Origin: Kushneria marisflavi | Lineage (GTDB): Bacteria; Pseudomonadota; Gammaproteobacteria; Pseudomonadales; Halomonadaceae | Direction of reading: 5' to 3' | Assembly: GCF_002157205.1 (NCBI RefSeq) | Contig: NZ_CP021358.1 | Coordinates: 1-64,000, forward strand | Length of the DNA stretch: 64,000 bases | Shown here: positions 37,363-46,874 of the stretch, in pieces | How positions within the stretch are numbered: the first letter of the stretch is position 1 | How the letters are laid out: each line of letters begins with the position of its first letter | The notes under the pieces: model-generated | Told to the model about the DNA's origin: nothing | Seen by the model: the letters and a program-made list of their open reading frames with translations, nothing else | Databases searched by the model: none | Made by a program: the position numbers and the translations under genes

Positions 37363-38097
37363 ATGCCGCCAAAAGATCATGAAGAGCCCGTTATAGGCGC
37401 TGATCGCAACGCTGCGTATTCAACCCGTACAGAATCTCGGTCTTCCGGCGCCCATCGTGGCCCACGCAGACCGACACTCTGGCCCCTTTATCTGCTTGTG
37501 CTGCTGCTTGCTGCAGCCGTTACGGCCATGGGCGTACAGTATTATCAGGACCGCCAGCGCTGGTCTGAAAGGGTGACAGCATTGACTGACAAGGCAGAGG
37601 AGGTGGCTGCCAATCGCCAGGAAATGTCGACCAATCTTGATCACATTCTTGATGGCGTTCGAAGCGAACAGCAAAGCCAGCGCATGCAGCTTGAGACCCT
37701 TCAACAACGTCTTGAAAGGCAGGCGAGCGATGATAAGCAAAAGGGTCGCCTTGACCAGCTGGAGAAGGCTGATGCCCTGCGACAGCAAACGTTTGCATCA
37801 TTACAACAGTCGCTGGATTCGCTTGATGCGGTTATCGAAGGTCTTAAAAGCACTTATGATGCACGATTCAAGGATGTAGATAATACTAACGCTGAGCAAT
37901 CGGACCGGTTGCAGATCATGGAAGGCAATCTTCAACAGTTGAAGACGCTGGCTGACAGCGTGTCTGAACAGGAAAAGACACTGTCCTCGATCAAGGCGCG
38001 TGTCGATGAGCTGGCAACGCAGACCGAGCGGCTTCAGCAGAGTCAGACCAGTCTGCACGCCGCCCAGGAGTCGATTCAGGATCTTCTGAATCCGTGA
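37363..38097 (+). CDS. Membrane-anchored coiled-coil protein (unknown function)
   Basis: A 244-residue protein with a basic cytoplasmic N-terminus (residues 1-38), one transmembrane helix (about 40-60, LWPLYLLVLLLAAAVTAMGV), and then almost continuous heptad-rich helix to residue 240 with Gln, Glu, Leu and Lys dominating. A type II membrane protein with a periplasmic coiled coil is the simplest topology. No enzymatic motif was found and the family was not recognised. It lies 65 bp upstream of tamA on the same strand, so a link with envelope assembly is possible but unproven. Confidence 0.75.
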   Translation: MPPKDHEEPVIGADRNAAYSTRTESRSSGAHRGPRRPTLWPLYLLVLLLAAAVTAMGVQYYQDRQRWSERVTALTDKAEEVAANRQEMSTNLDHILDGVRSEQQSQRMQLETLQQRLERQASDDKQKGRLDQLEKADALRQQTFASLQQSLDSLDAVIEGLKSTYDARFKDVDNTNAEQSDRLQIMEGNLQQLKTLADSVSEQEKTLSSIKARVDELATQTERLQQSQTSLHAAQESIQDLLNP

Positions 38098-38161
38098 AGG
38101 ATGCCCCCAGCCCCGTAGGCATACGGTGTGATTCATATCATCAAGGAAGATCCTGAACGTT

Positions 38162-40036
38162 ATGCGATGCTCTTTTCGTAACCGCATGATCGCCGGTACA
38201 TCTACCCGCAGGTTGCTGTTGTTGGCCCTGCTGATGACCGGTATTTGTCAGTCATCGGCCGTGTTTGCCATTGATGCCGATGTAAAGGGGGTGCGTAGTG
38301 AGCTGGCCACCAATATTCGCAACTATCTTCAGTCCCTCAATATCCCTGAAAACGCTGACACGCAAAGCTATAGCGCTGAGGTGACACAAAAGACCAGAGA
38401 TGCTCTGAGACCCTTTGGCTATTACGAACCCGATGTCTCGGTCAGCTTTCGAGACCGTGAGCACGTGACGGTCAAGGTTGATCATGGTGAACCCGTGCGT
38501 GTTCGTTCAGTCGTGGTTCGCATCGAAGGTGAGGCAAGGGATGACGAACCTTTCCAGCAGGCGCTTCAGGCCAATCCGCTGGAAGACATGGAAGGCAAAC
38601 GGCTCCTTCACACCCCGTATGAAACGCTCAAGTCCCGTCTGACCGCCCTGGCCCTTGAGCGGGGCTATTTCGATGCCCGTTACCAACAAAGCCGCATCGA
38701 GGTTCATCCCTGGGAGCATGCTGCCTACATATCGCTGATCTTTGAAAGCGGAGAGCGCTACCGCTTCGGCGATATCTTCGTTACCGGCAGCCAGATTCGT
38801 GAAGAGCGCCTGCGCAAAATGGCGCCCTTTGATCCCAATGATCGATATCTGGCCACGGATGTCGCCCGCTACAGTCAGCGCCTTGGCGACTCGGGCTGGT
38901 TTCGAAGCATCAGCGTTCGGCCTCGACTCGACGAGCGCTCAGGTCAAAGTGCGCCAACCAGGGTGACGTCATCATCGGATGCGGTGATAGAAGGCCCCGA
39001 AGGCAAGCGTCAAAATTTCCAGGATGCTGTCAGGACGCAGAAAAAGCCGCAACGAGCGACTGTGCCTATCGATGTCAACGTCACCCCGGAAGACCGACAC
39101 AAGTTCGAAACCGGTATTGGTTATTCAACGGATGTGGGGCCACGAATCAATTTTGGCTGGGAGATGCCGTGGCTCAATGATCGCGGAGATAGCCTTAACA
39201 ATGATCTGGTGCTGTCAGGGCCGGAGCAAACCCTGACGGGCGAGTACAATATACCGCTGGCCAATCCTGCGCGTGATAACTATTACATGCGCTACGGCTT
39301 TAAAAATACCGATCGAACTGAAAGTGATACCCGCAGCTTTGAAAGTTCGGTGTCTCTGGGACGAGAGTGGCGTTTTGAAAATGACTGGATTCAAAATGCT
39401 TATGTACGTACCACCTATGAAGACTTCACCCAGGGGGATGAAGAGGACAAGGTGTTGTTGTTCATTCCCGGCATGAGCTGGTCGCGCACGCGCACGGACG
39501 ACACCCGGTTTCCCATGTGGGGGGATCGACAGGACATTCTGGTAGAAGGCTCCAGTGATATCTGGGGATCGGATGCCAACTTTTTGCGTACGCGCCTCGA
39601 TAGTCAGTGGATCCGTAGCCTTGGCGAGAACAATCGGTTTGTAGGACGCGCCACGGTCGGGGCCACCAGCACAAGTGATTTCAGTCAGGTGCCGCCTTCG
39701 CTGCGTTTCTTCACTGGTGGCGACAGCAGCGTGCGTGGCTATGAATACGAAACCATTGCCCCTGAAAACAGCGACGGCGACCTGCTGGGGGGCAAACATC
39801 TTCTGGTTGGCTCATTGGAATACCAGCGTCAGGTGGCCAAAAACTGGTGGGGTGCCACCTTCGTGGATGCTGGTAATGCCTTCAATGAGTGGTGGCCGAA
39901 TGAACTCAAGAAAAGCGCAGGCGTAGGCGTGCGATGGATTTCACCCGTTGGGCCGGTTCGCATGGATATCGCCCATCCCTTTGATAGTGAGGAGGACTCT
40001 TGGCGTCTGCACTTCGGCATCGGCCCGGAATTTTGA
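38162..40036 (+). CDS. tamA: Translocation and assembly module subunit TamA
   Basis: An outer-membrane Omp85-family protein with an N-terminal signal sequence (cleavage near VFA-IDAD), three periplasmic POTRA domains (about 40-320) and a C-terminal 16-strand barrel. The lid-lock motif FFTGGDSSVRGYEYE and the final VGPVRMDIAHPF...LHFGIGPEF are diagnostic. The third POTRA carries a low-complexity insertion of about 40 residues (SGQSAPTRVTSSS onward, near 262-300). The stop TGA overlaps the tamB ATG by one base, so the pair is translationally coupled. Confidence 0.94.
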   Translation: MRCSFRNRMIAGTSTRRLLLLALLMTGICQSSAVFAIDADVKGVRSELATNIRNYLQSLNIPENADTQSYSAEVTQKTRDALRPFGYYEPDVSVSFRDREHVTVKVDHGEPVRVRSVVVRIEGEARDDEPFQQALQANPLEDMEGKRLLHTPYETLKSRLTALALERGYFDARYQQSRIEVHPWEHAAYISLIFESGERYRFGDIFVTGSQIREERLRKMAPFDPNDRYLATDVARYSQRLGDSGWFRSISVRPRLDERSGQSAPTRVTSSSDAVIEGPEGKRQNFQDAVRTQKKPQRATVPIDVNVTPEDRHKFETGIGYSTDVGPRINFGWEMPWLNDRGDSLNNDLVLSGPEQTLTGEYNIPLANPARDNYYMRYGFKNTDRTESDTRSFESSVSLGREWRFENDWIQNAYVRTTYEDFTQGDEEDKVLLFIPGMSWSRTRTDDTRFPMWGDRQDILVEGSSDIWGSDANFLRTRLDSQWIRSLGENNRFVGRATVGATSTSDFSQVPPSLRFFTGGDSSVRGYEYETIAPENSDGDLLGGKHLLVGSLEYQRQVAKNWWGATFVDAGNAFNEWWPNELKKSAGVGVRWISPVGPVRMDIAHPFDSEEDSWRLHFGIGPEF

Positions 40037-43000
40037 TGTTGCTGCCCCGCGCTATTCTCTGGGTAGTCGTCACGCTCATTGCGCTTGTGCTCCTTTTGGC
40101 AGGGGTTGCCCTGTCACCATGGGGCACCGCCAAGCTGCTTGAGCAGGCGCAGTCGCGTGGCTTTTTGACCTATCAGCACGCGGAGGGAGCGCTGCTGGAT
40201 GACTTCACCATCCAGGGGCTTCATCTGGAGTTGCCCACGCTTTGGCTCAACGTTGACCGGTTTGCACTGCACTGGGGCAGCGATTGCCTGCTGCGCGGTC
40301 GGTTGTGCATGGATCAGCTTCAGGTCAGCGGCGTGGACGCCGTGTTGCGCAGTGGCAACACGCCTGCACCCGAAGCCACTGATGATGGCTCACCCATGAG
40401 CCGTATCAGCACGCCGTTGCCTATAGAGTTGCGCGACCTGCGGCTGGACGACATCAATCTACGCCTGGCCGATGGTACCCGTGTCGAGCTGGGTCACTTT
40501 CACAGCAGCGCGGTGTTTGAAGGCAGTCATCTCACTCTGGGCGAGACGCGACTGGAAGATACCCGTGTGGTGCTTGCCTCCTCTCCGGGGCTTGATCAGC
40601 CAGACCTTCTCGATACAAGTGTCGATGTTCGCACGGCCCGGCGAGTCGCTTACCCGTACATGATAACGGCACCTGCCATTGCCGTTGCCGAGGCGGTTGC
40701 TGCATCGGCGCCACCGGTATTGATCGATAACGACATCAATTCTGCGTTGTCTGCCAGTGCTGTTGATGGCGCCTTGAAAGTGGCCAATCCCGAGCCACCT
40801 ACCGTACTGGAAACGCTCGCCGAGCTTGGACAAAAGCCATTGGCCAACCCACTGGCCGGCATGATCGGCCAGACGGACGAGCAGGGGCGCATCGTCATGC
40901 CCGACGTTACGCTGCCACTCGATATTGACGCCGAAGATGTCGCCATCAACCGTTTGAGGCTTGATGGAGAAAACCCAGTGGTCGTGCATCAGCTGGCGCT
41001 GGCTGTGAAAACAAGGGATTCAGACGTTGAGCTCCAGCAGCTGACGCTTGATTCTTCCGTGGCGCGCCTGTCCATGAAAGCGAAAGCCACACTCAGTGGT
41101 GACTATCCGCTGACTCTATCGATGAGTGCAGATACACTGCAGGCGCCGATCCAGGGCGAGCATGTTGAGGTTGACGCACATGGATCACTGGCTGATTTAA
41201 ATCTTGCCATTAACACTTCAGGGCCCATTGTGGCCGCCCTGAATGCCCAGGCTGATGTTCTGGCGCCGGAGTTGCCATTCAGTTTTGGGCTTTCGAGTCC
41301 ACAGGTGCAATGGCCGCTCAAGGCCTCATCCAACGTGCAGCCCTGGGTTGTTCGTGACATCAGCATTGACGCCGAAGGCTCGCTAAAGGGTTATCAGTTG
41401 GCGGTGGACAGCCATGTCGAAGGGCCGAATATCGCACCCCTGGATATTCGCCTGAAAGGTGATGGTGACATCACCCATTTCAGCTGGGCACCGCTGACTG
41501 TCACCACCGGCGATGGAAAGCTTGAAGCCAGAGGAACAGCCACATGGTCGCCGTCACTGGATGTCGCGACCTCAATGAGCGTTAACAACCTGGCGCTGGA
41601 GAACCTCACCAATGCAGTGACCGGCCGCCTCAATGGCACTCTGCGCGCCGGCTTCAAGCAGCAGGGGGAGCAATGGCAGGTTGATGTCCCTGAACTTGAT
41701 ATCAACGGCACGCTCCAGAAGCGGGCGCTTTCCCTGCAGGGCAGGCTGAACGGCAATAGCGATATGCAGTGGCATATTGATCAGCTGGATTTACGCCAGG
41801 GCAATAACCGGATATCGGCTACTGGAGATATCAACGAGGCGCTGTCACTCGATGCCGATATCTCGGCTCCAACACTGGGAACAATTCTCCCGGCGCTTGG
41901 TGGTAGCGTTAATGGTCAGATTCGGCTTCGCGGCACGCTGAACAACCCGAATGGCAATGTTGATCTTCATGGCCAAGGGGTTCGCTACCAGGACAATCGT
42001 ATCGGCTCACTTCAGTTGACGGCCAGGGCAGAGGGGCTCGATAACCCGAGCTTTGATGTTGATCTTGATGCCCGTGACATCAGTGCTGCCAACCAGCGTA
42101 TTCGCCAGGTTACCACCGCCTTGAAGGGCACCCTGAAGCAGCATCGACTCACGCTTGATGTCGCCGGCGGAGACGGTCTACCCGTCAGTCGGGTGAGCAT
42201 GGCGCTTGAGGGCAATTTTGATCAGGCTGCACAGCGCTACGCTGGCACCATCACCCCGTTGGAAGTCAGCGCGCCTCAGGGCGGGGATATCGCCCTTGAT
42301 GGCCCGCTAAGATTTACGGCGCTGTTGAAGCAGTCGAGCGTGACCGCTTCGCCGTTTTGTCTTTCCAGGCGTCAGGGCGGTCGGCTGTGTTCGGTTGACA
42401 CGCTCCAGGCGAGTGCCGACACCGGACGCGCGGCACTGCGCCTATCCGATATCGATCTGTCACTGGCCAACGAATACCTTCCGCCTCAATGGCGTCTTGC
42501 CGGTGGGCTGGAAGGTGACATCAATGCTCGTTGGTCACAGGCAGGGCGCCGATGGAATGTTGCAACCGATCTGCAAAGCGAGGTTGATGTGCGCGGGCGG
42601 AATGCCCAGGACCAGCCCTTTACACTGCCGCATCTGGGCATTCGCGTAAACGCCGAGGCCACGCCTGACCGAGCTCAGGCCCAGCTGAGCATGAATCTGC
42701 GCGACGCCGGTAGTCTTCGTCTTGATGCGGACGTGGGTGACCCACTGGGCCGTCGAACGCTATCAGGCCGACTGGTCGCCAACGGTGTGACGTTGTCTCC
42801 CTATACGCCGCTGGTCGCGGCGCTTGATAACCTGGCCGGTCAGCTCAATGGCGATGTCTCGCTTTCAGGCACGCTGGTAGAGCCGCGTCTTGATGGCAAC
42901 ATGGTGCTCAGTGATGTTCGTGCCAGTGGCGTTCAATTGCCGGTGAGCCTCGACGATGCGCGCATGGCGATGGCATTTCAGGGAGACCGAGGCACGCTGG

Positions 43001-44130
43001 ATGGCTATCTGCAGGTCGGTGATGCCCGTTGGGGGCTTAACGGCAATGCCAACTGGCCAACCACCGAGAACTGGCAGGCCAATATGGAGCTCGATGGTGC
43101 GAACTCGCCACTCGAAATCCGCATGCCGGAGTTCGGTCGCCTGCGCGTTGCCCCCGATATCAAAGTGGCCGCCAATCCGCAGCGTCTGGACATCAATGGG
43201 GATGTGCGTATCCCCTGGGCACGCCTCGAAATTGGTCAGATTCCGCCATCGGCCGTCAAACCTTCTTCCGATGAAGTCATTCTTACGCGTGAAGAATATG
43301 AATCCCGCCAGCAAAGGCAGGCGAAGCTCGAGGCAAGCAATGACATGGAACGCCAGCTGGCCTGGGCCAATACTCAGGATCTTGAGGCGGCCGGTATGGA
43401 GGTCAATGTTGGCGTCAATATTATTGTGGGCAACGATGTGCAGCTCGAAGCCTATGGGCTCAATGCCAATGTTCAGGGCCGCCTTAATGTGCGCCAGAGC
43501 GCCAATCAACTTCAGCTGTTCGGCGATGTCGCGCTCAAGGATGGTCGCTTTCAGGCCTTTGGTCAGGACTTGATTATCCGTCGTGGCCAGGTCCTTTTCA
43601 GCGGCCCGCCCGGGCAGCCTTACCTCAACATCGATGCGATTCGAAATCCTGACAGTACGGCAGATAACGTTATTGCCGGTCTGCAGGTCACCGGTCCCGC
43701 TGACCAGCCGGAGTTGAGTGTTTTCTCCGAGCCTGCCATGAACGAGTCACGTGCGCTGTCGTATCTGCTACGCGGCCGCGCTCCGGATGCCAACGGCGAT
43801 AGCGATGGCATGCTGACTTCGGCGCTGATCGGGTTGTCGCTGTCACGAAGTGGCAAGGCCATCGGCCAGCTGGGTGAGAGCTTTGGTATCGAAGATCTGT
43901 CGCTGGACACGGCCGGGAGCGGCGATGACAGTCAGGTGGTGGTCAGTGGTTACCTCTTTGACGATTTCCAGGTCAGTTATGGGGTAGGCCTGTTTTCCTC
44001 GATCGCAGAGCTGACCCTACGTTATCGGTTGATCCAGAATCTGTATCTGCAGGCTGTATCGGGTGCCAATCAGGCCGTGGATCTGATTTATACCTTCAGT
44101 CTGGGACGCACGCCGGAAAGACCGTACTAA
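40036..44130 (+). CDS. tamB: Translocation and assembly module subunit TamB
   Basis: A very large (1364 residues) AsmA-like protein anchored in the inner membrane by one N-terminal helix (MLLPRAILWVVVTLIALVLLLAG region) and spanning the periplasm as a long beta-groove thought to carry phospholipids or assist outer-membrane protein assembly with TamA. The C-terminal DUF490/TamB domain is clear: PSLVF-type repeats give way to GQDLIIRRGQVLFSGPPGQPYLNIDAIRNP and YGVGLFSSIAELTLRYRLIQNLYLQAVSG. The ATG at 40036 overlaps the tamA stop and begins just before the membrane anchor; an upstream TTG is rejected. Confidence 0.94.
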   Translation: MLLPRAILWVVVTLIALVLLLAGVALSPWGTAKLLEQAQSRGFLTYQHAEGALLDDFTIQGLHLELPTLWLNVDRFALHWGSDCLLRGRLCMDQLQVSGVDAVLRSGNTPAPEATDDGSPMSRISTPLPIELRDLRLDDINLRLADGTRVELGHFHSSAVFEGSHLTLGETRLEDTRVVLASSPGLDQPDLLDTSVDVRTARRVAYPYMITAPAIAVAEAVAASAPPVLIDNDINSALSASAVDGALKVANPEPPTVLETLAELGQKPLANPLAGMIGQTDEQGRIVMPDVTLPLDIDAEDVAINRLRLDGENPVVVHQLALAVKTRDSDVELQQLTLDSSVARLSMKAKATLSGDYPLTLSMSADTLQAPIQGEHVEVDAHGSLADLNLAINTSGPIVAALNAQADVLAPELPFSFGLSSPQVQWPLKASSNVQPWVVRDISIDAEGSLKGYQLAVDSHVEGPNIAPLDIRLKGDGDITHFSWAPLTVTTGDGKLEARGTATWSPSLDVATSMSVNNLALENLTNAVTGRLNGTLRAGFKQQGEQWQVDVPELDINGTLQKRALSLQGRLNGNSDMQWHIDQLDLRQGNNRISATGDINEALSLDADISAPTLGTILPALGGSVNGQIRLRGTLNNPNGNVDLHGQGVRYQDNRIGSLQLTARAEGLDNPSFDVDLDARDISAANQRIRQVTTALKGTLKQHRLTLDVAGGDGLPVSRVSMALEGNFDQAAQRYAGTITPLEVSAPQGGDIALDGPLRFTALLKQSSVTASPFCLSRRQGGRLCSVDTLQASADTGRAALRLSDIDLSLANEYLPPQWRLAGGLEGDINARWSQAGRRWNVATDLQSEVDVRGRNAQDQPFTLPHLGIRVNAEATPDRAQAQLSMNLRDAGSLRLDADVGDPLGRRTLSGRLVANGVTLSPYTPLVAALDNLAGQLNGDVSLSGTLVEPRLDGNMVLSDVRASGVQLPVSLDDARMAMAFQGDRGTLDGYLQVGDARWGLNGNANWPTTENWQANMELDGANSPLEIRMPEFGRLRVAPDIKVAANPQRLDINGDVRIPWARLEIGQIPPSAVKPSSDEVILTREEYESRQQRQAKLEASNDMERQLAWANTQDLEAAGMEVNVGVNIIVGNDVQLEAYGLNANVQGRLNVRQSANQLQLFGDVALKDGRFQAFGQDLIIRRGQVLFSGPPGQPYLNIDAIRNPDSTADNVIAGLQVTGPADQPELSVFSEPAMNESRALSYLLRGRAPDANGDSDGMLTSALIGLSLSRSGKAIGQLGESFGIEDLSLDTAGSGDDSQVVVSGYLFDDFQVSYGVGLFSSIAELTLRYRLIQNLYLQAVSGANQAVDLIYTFSLGRTPERPY

Positions 44131-44245
44131 CAGTGAGGGCTGAGGAGGGCTTGTGTTTTGCCGCCTCAGCCCCGATAACCTGTAGCCTGTTAACGTTTAT
44201 CCAGTTTCGAAGCGCATCCGTTTCGAGACCCGTTGAGGAGGCACC

Positions 44246-44878
44246 ATGTTCGGATACGACAGAACGCGTATGCCCAGTGCAGAGGAAGCACTGACAGGTC
44301 GTGACACGCCCATGAGCATCAGTGGTGTTCATCACGTTAACGACCGTGATATTTCATCATTACCCCCCGAAGGTTTCGAAGACATCGTTCTGGGTCTGGG
44401 CTGCTTCTGGGGCGCCGAGCGCCTTTTCTGGCAACTGCCGGGTGTTTGGGTGACGGCGGTCGGTTACGCCGGCGGGTATACTCCCAACCCGACGTATGAT
44501 GAGGTCTGCACTGGTAAAACCGGTCATGCCGAGGTTGTGAGGGTAGTGTTCAATCCGTCAGAGATCAGCCTGGCCGAGCTGCTCAAGGTATTCTGGGAAG
44601 CGCATGATCCGACGCAGGGGATGCGTCAGGGCAATGATATCGGCAACGAATATCGCTCCATGATTCTGGTGCGCAATGAGAAGCAGCGTGAGATAGCACG
44701 CAAAAGTCTCGAGGAGTATGAGCAGGCACTGAAGAAGGGCGGCAAGGGTGCAATTACCACCGGGATCGACGATCTCAACGCCTTTTACTACGCCGAGGAA
44801 TACCACCAACAGTATCTGAGCAAGAATCCCATGGGGTACTGCGGCCTCAAGGGCACCGGCGTCAGCTGCCCGATCTAG
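44246..44878 (+). CDS. msrA: Peptide methionine sulfoxide reductase MsrA
   Basis: Repairs methionine-S-sulfoxide in proteins. The catalytic GCFWGAE has Cys53; resolving cysteines lie in the C-terminal GYCGLKGTGVSCPI, as in the E. coli three-cysteine enzyme. The YEVCTGKTGHAE-like segment (YDEVCTGKTGHAEVV) and GNDIGNEYRSMI are also standard. The protein has about 210 residues with an E. coli-like N-terminal extension. A GAGGAGG Shine-Dalgarno precedes the ATG. Confidence 0.96.
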   Translation: MFGYDRTRMPSAEEALTGRDTPMSISGVHHVNDRDISSLPPEGFEDIVLGLGCFWGAERLFWQLPGVWVTAVGYAGGYTPNPTYDEVCTGKTGHAEVVRVVFNPSEISLAELLKVFWEAHDPTQGMRQGNDIGNEYRSMILVRNEKQREIARKSLEEYEQALKKGGKGAITTGIDDLNAFYYAEEYHQQYLSKNPMGYCGLKGTGVSCPI

Positions 44879-44908
44879 GACCTTGTTCTTCAAATCTTTC
44901 GGGGCGTC

Positions 44909-45946
44909 TCAGTCCAGTGGCTGATTGCGCCCCAGCGGTCGGGTCTGCAGTTGTCGACCGGGAACACTACGCCAGCTTTCAAGCTGCTGTGCCACACGTC
45001 TGGCAAGCCACGGTCGCAGCAGTCCCTGCCGATACTCTACAAAACCGACATGCCCCCCATGTTCGGCCATTTCGATACGTACACTTCTTGATGGCACCGG
45101 TAGGCGATCCAGCAGGTTTTTGGGCATCAATGGATCGTCGGCGGCATGCAGTATGAGCGTCGGCAGCTCGATGCGATGCAGCATGAGACCGGAAGACGCC
45201 CGCTGATAATAGTCCGTCGCGGACCCGAATCCGTGCAGGGGCGCGGTAATTTCATTATCAAAGGCCCAGAAGGTATCAAGCTCCTTGAGCTGCTGTCGGC
45301 TGATCCCGCTCATGCGGCCATCTTCCACATGTCGCATGATCTTGTGTTTCATGGACTTCAGAATGTGGCGCTGGTAGTGGCGCGCAAATCCGATATTGAT
45401 GGCATCCGACGAGGCCGCCAGATCCAGCGGTGGACTGATGGCAATAGCGCCTGCCAGATCCAGCCCGTCGCCGCCCTGTTCTGCAGCCAGCTTGAGTAAT
45501 ACGTTGGCGCCCAGCGATACACCAACAGCGACTTTAAGTGCATTGGGATAACGACGGGTCAGTTGCGAGAGCATCCAGTAGGCATCGGCAGTTTCCCCGG
45601 CGTGATAGCTTCGCAGGCAACGGTTGGGGACACGGCCACACCCACGAAAATGCATTAGCACGGCACGCCAGCCCAAACGGGCCACCGTGCGCATCAGCAT
45701 GCGGGCATACGGAGAGTCGATCGATCCCTCCAAGCCGTGAAACAGTACCATGATGGGAGCGCGGGCATCAGAAGGAGAAGGCTGAGCCCAGCTGAGCTCC
45801 ACGATATCGTTGTCGGGGAGCGTCAGAAGTTCAGTTTCAACATGCAACTTGCTGCGAGGCAAAAGCAGGGGCAGCAGGGTCTGAATATGGGGATTGGTCA
45901 GCCCGCGCGGCGCGCGAAAACCGGCCTTATGGGTCATGCCCGACAT
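44909..45946 (-). CDS. yheT: Alpha/beta hydrolase, YheT family
   Basis: A 345-residue hydrolase of the YheT/EMB8 family. Features include the FRAPRGLTNPHIQTLLP N-terminus, the HGLEGSIDSPYARML oxyanion region, the nucleophile elbow VAVGVSLGANVLLKL with the catalytic Ser, and the final His in EHGGHVGFVE. The natural substrate of the family is not established; esterase activity is assumed. ATG 45946 is chosen over an in-frame TTG at 45967 and an ATG at 45937. It is convergent with msrA. Confidence 0.9.
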   Translation of the reverse strand: MSGMTHKAGFRAPRGLTNPHIQTLLPLLLPRSKLHVETELLTLPDNDIVELSWAQPSPSDARAPIMVLFHGLEGSIDSPYARMLMRTVARLGWRAVLMHFRGCGRVPNRCLRSYHAGETADAYWMLSQLTRRYPNALKVAVGVSLGANVLLKLAAEQGGDGLDLAGAIAISPPLDLAASSDAINIGFARHYQRHILKSMKHKIMRHVEDGRMSGISRQQLKELDTFWAFDNEITAPLHGFGSATDYYQRASSGLMLHRIELPTLILHAADDPLMPKNLLDRLPVPSRSVRIEMAEHGGHVGFVEYRQGLLRPWLARRVAQQLESWRSVPGRQLQTRPLGRNQPLD

Positions 45947-46068
45947 GTTGACTCTTTCTGCCTTCAAAACGGTGAAGGTCTGTTATCACCGAGAGCAGAG
46001 AGCAGGTCAAGCGTTGTTGTGTTTATTGATGTGACGCCTGTCGGGCAGATCCGGAGAGGTTCGACGTG

Positions 46069-46713
46069 TCAGCAGGAGAGCCGGAAGGCTTCTGCCTCAT
46101 CAGAGGTGGTTACTGTACAACTCAGATCATTGACCAGGCCGTTTTTCAGGCTGTAGCACCAACCATGTACCTTGACCTCCTGATTTCGTTCCCATGCACG
46201 CTGCAGAATCTTGGTCTGACATAGGTTGGAAACCTGCGCTCTGACATTAAGCTCGCACATGCGATCAACCTGCTCATCAAGTGACAGGTCTGCCAAGCTT
46301 TCCTGATGCTGATGATAAAGATTGCGAACGGTATTGAGCCAGTAATCGACAATGCCGTTGTCTCCACCGGTAACAGCAGCGCGGACGCCCCCGCAGCCAT
46401 AGTGGCCCACGATCATGATGTGTTTAACCTTCAATACATCCACTGCGTATTGAATGACGGAAAGGGCATTCATGTCATTGTGGTGCAGCACGTTGGCCAC
46501 ATTGCGATGAACAAACACCTCACCTGGTGGAAGGTTGATGATCTGATTGGCCGGCACCCGGCTATCAGAGCAGCCTATCCACAAAAAATCGGGGTTTTGT
46601 TGATCGGAAAGCCGGTTGAAAAAGTCGGGATCACTTTCAACCATCTGATCGGCCCAGAGCCGGTTTTGCTCGAGCAGCTGCGAAATATCCTGACAATCCT
46701 TGTGATCACACAT
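46069..46713 (-). CDS. can: Beta-class carbonic anhydrase
   Basis: Interconverts CO2 and bicarbonate in the cytoplasm. The zinc site is Cys48 (WIGCSDSRVP), His104 and Cys107 (VGHYGCGGV), with the Asp50-Arg52 dyad. The 214-residue protein matches E. coli Can through HRNVANVLHHNDMNALSVIQYAVDVL. It is divergent from gor. Confidence 0.94.
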   Translation of the reverse strand: MCDHKDCQDISQLLEQNRLWADQMVESDPDFFNRLSDQQNPDFLWIGCSDSRVPANQIINLPPGEVFVHRNVANVLHHNDMNALSVIQYAVDVLKVKHIMIVGHYGCGGVRAAVTGGDNGIVDYWLNTVRNLYHQHQESLADLSLDEQVDRMCELNVRAQVSNLCQTKILQRAWERNQEVKVHGWCYSLKNGLVNDLSCTVTTSDEAEAFRLSC

Positions 46714-46874
46714 CGTTTTTTACGGCCTTTTCAATGAACAACATAGAGAATGGTAAACACGCCAGGACGGCTATGGCGCACACTCATGTGATAGCATCAT
46801 GACCCATTATTCCCAAGGCAGGATTCCAACGGAAGCGCCTTCGTTTCAAATATTTTTCAGCTGGAGCAATCAAC

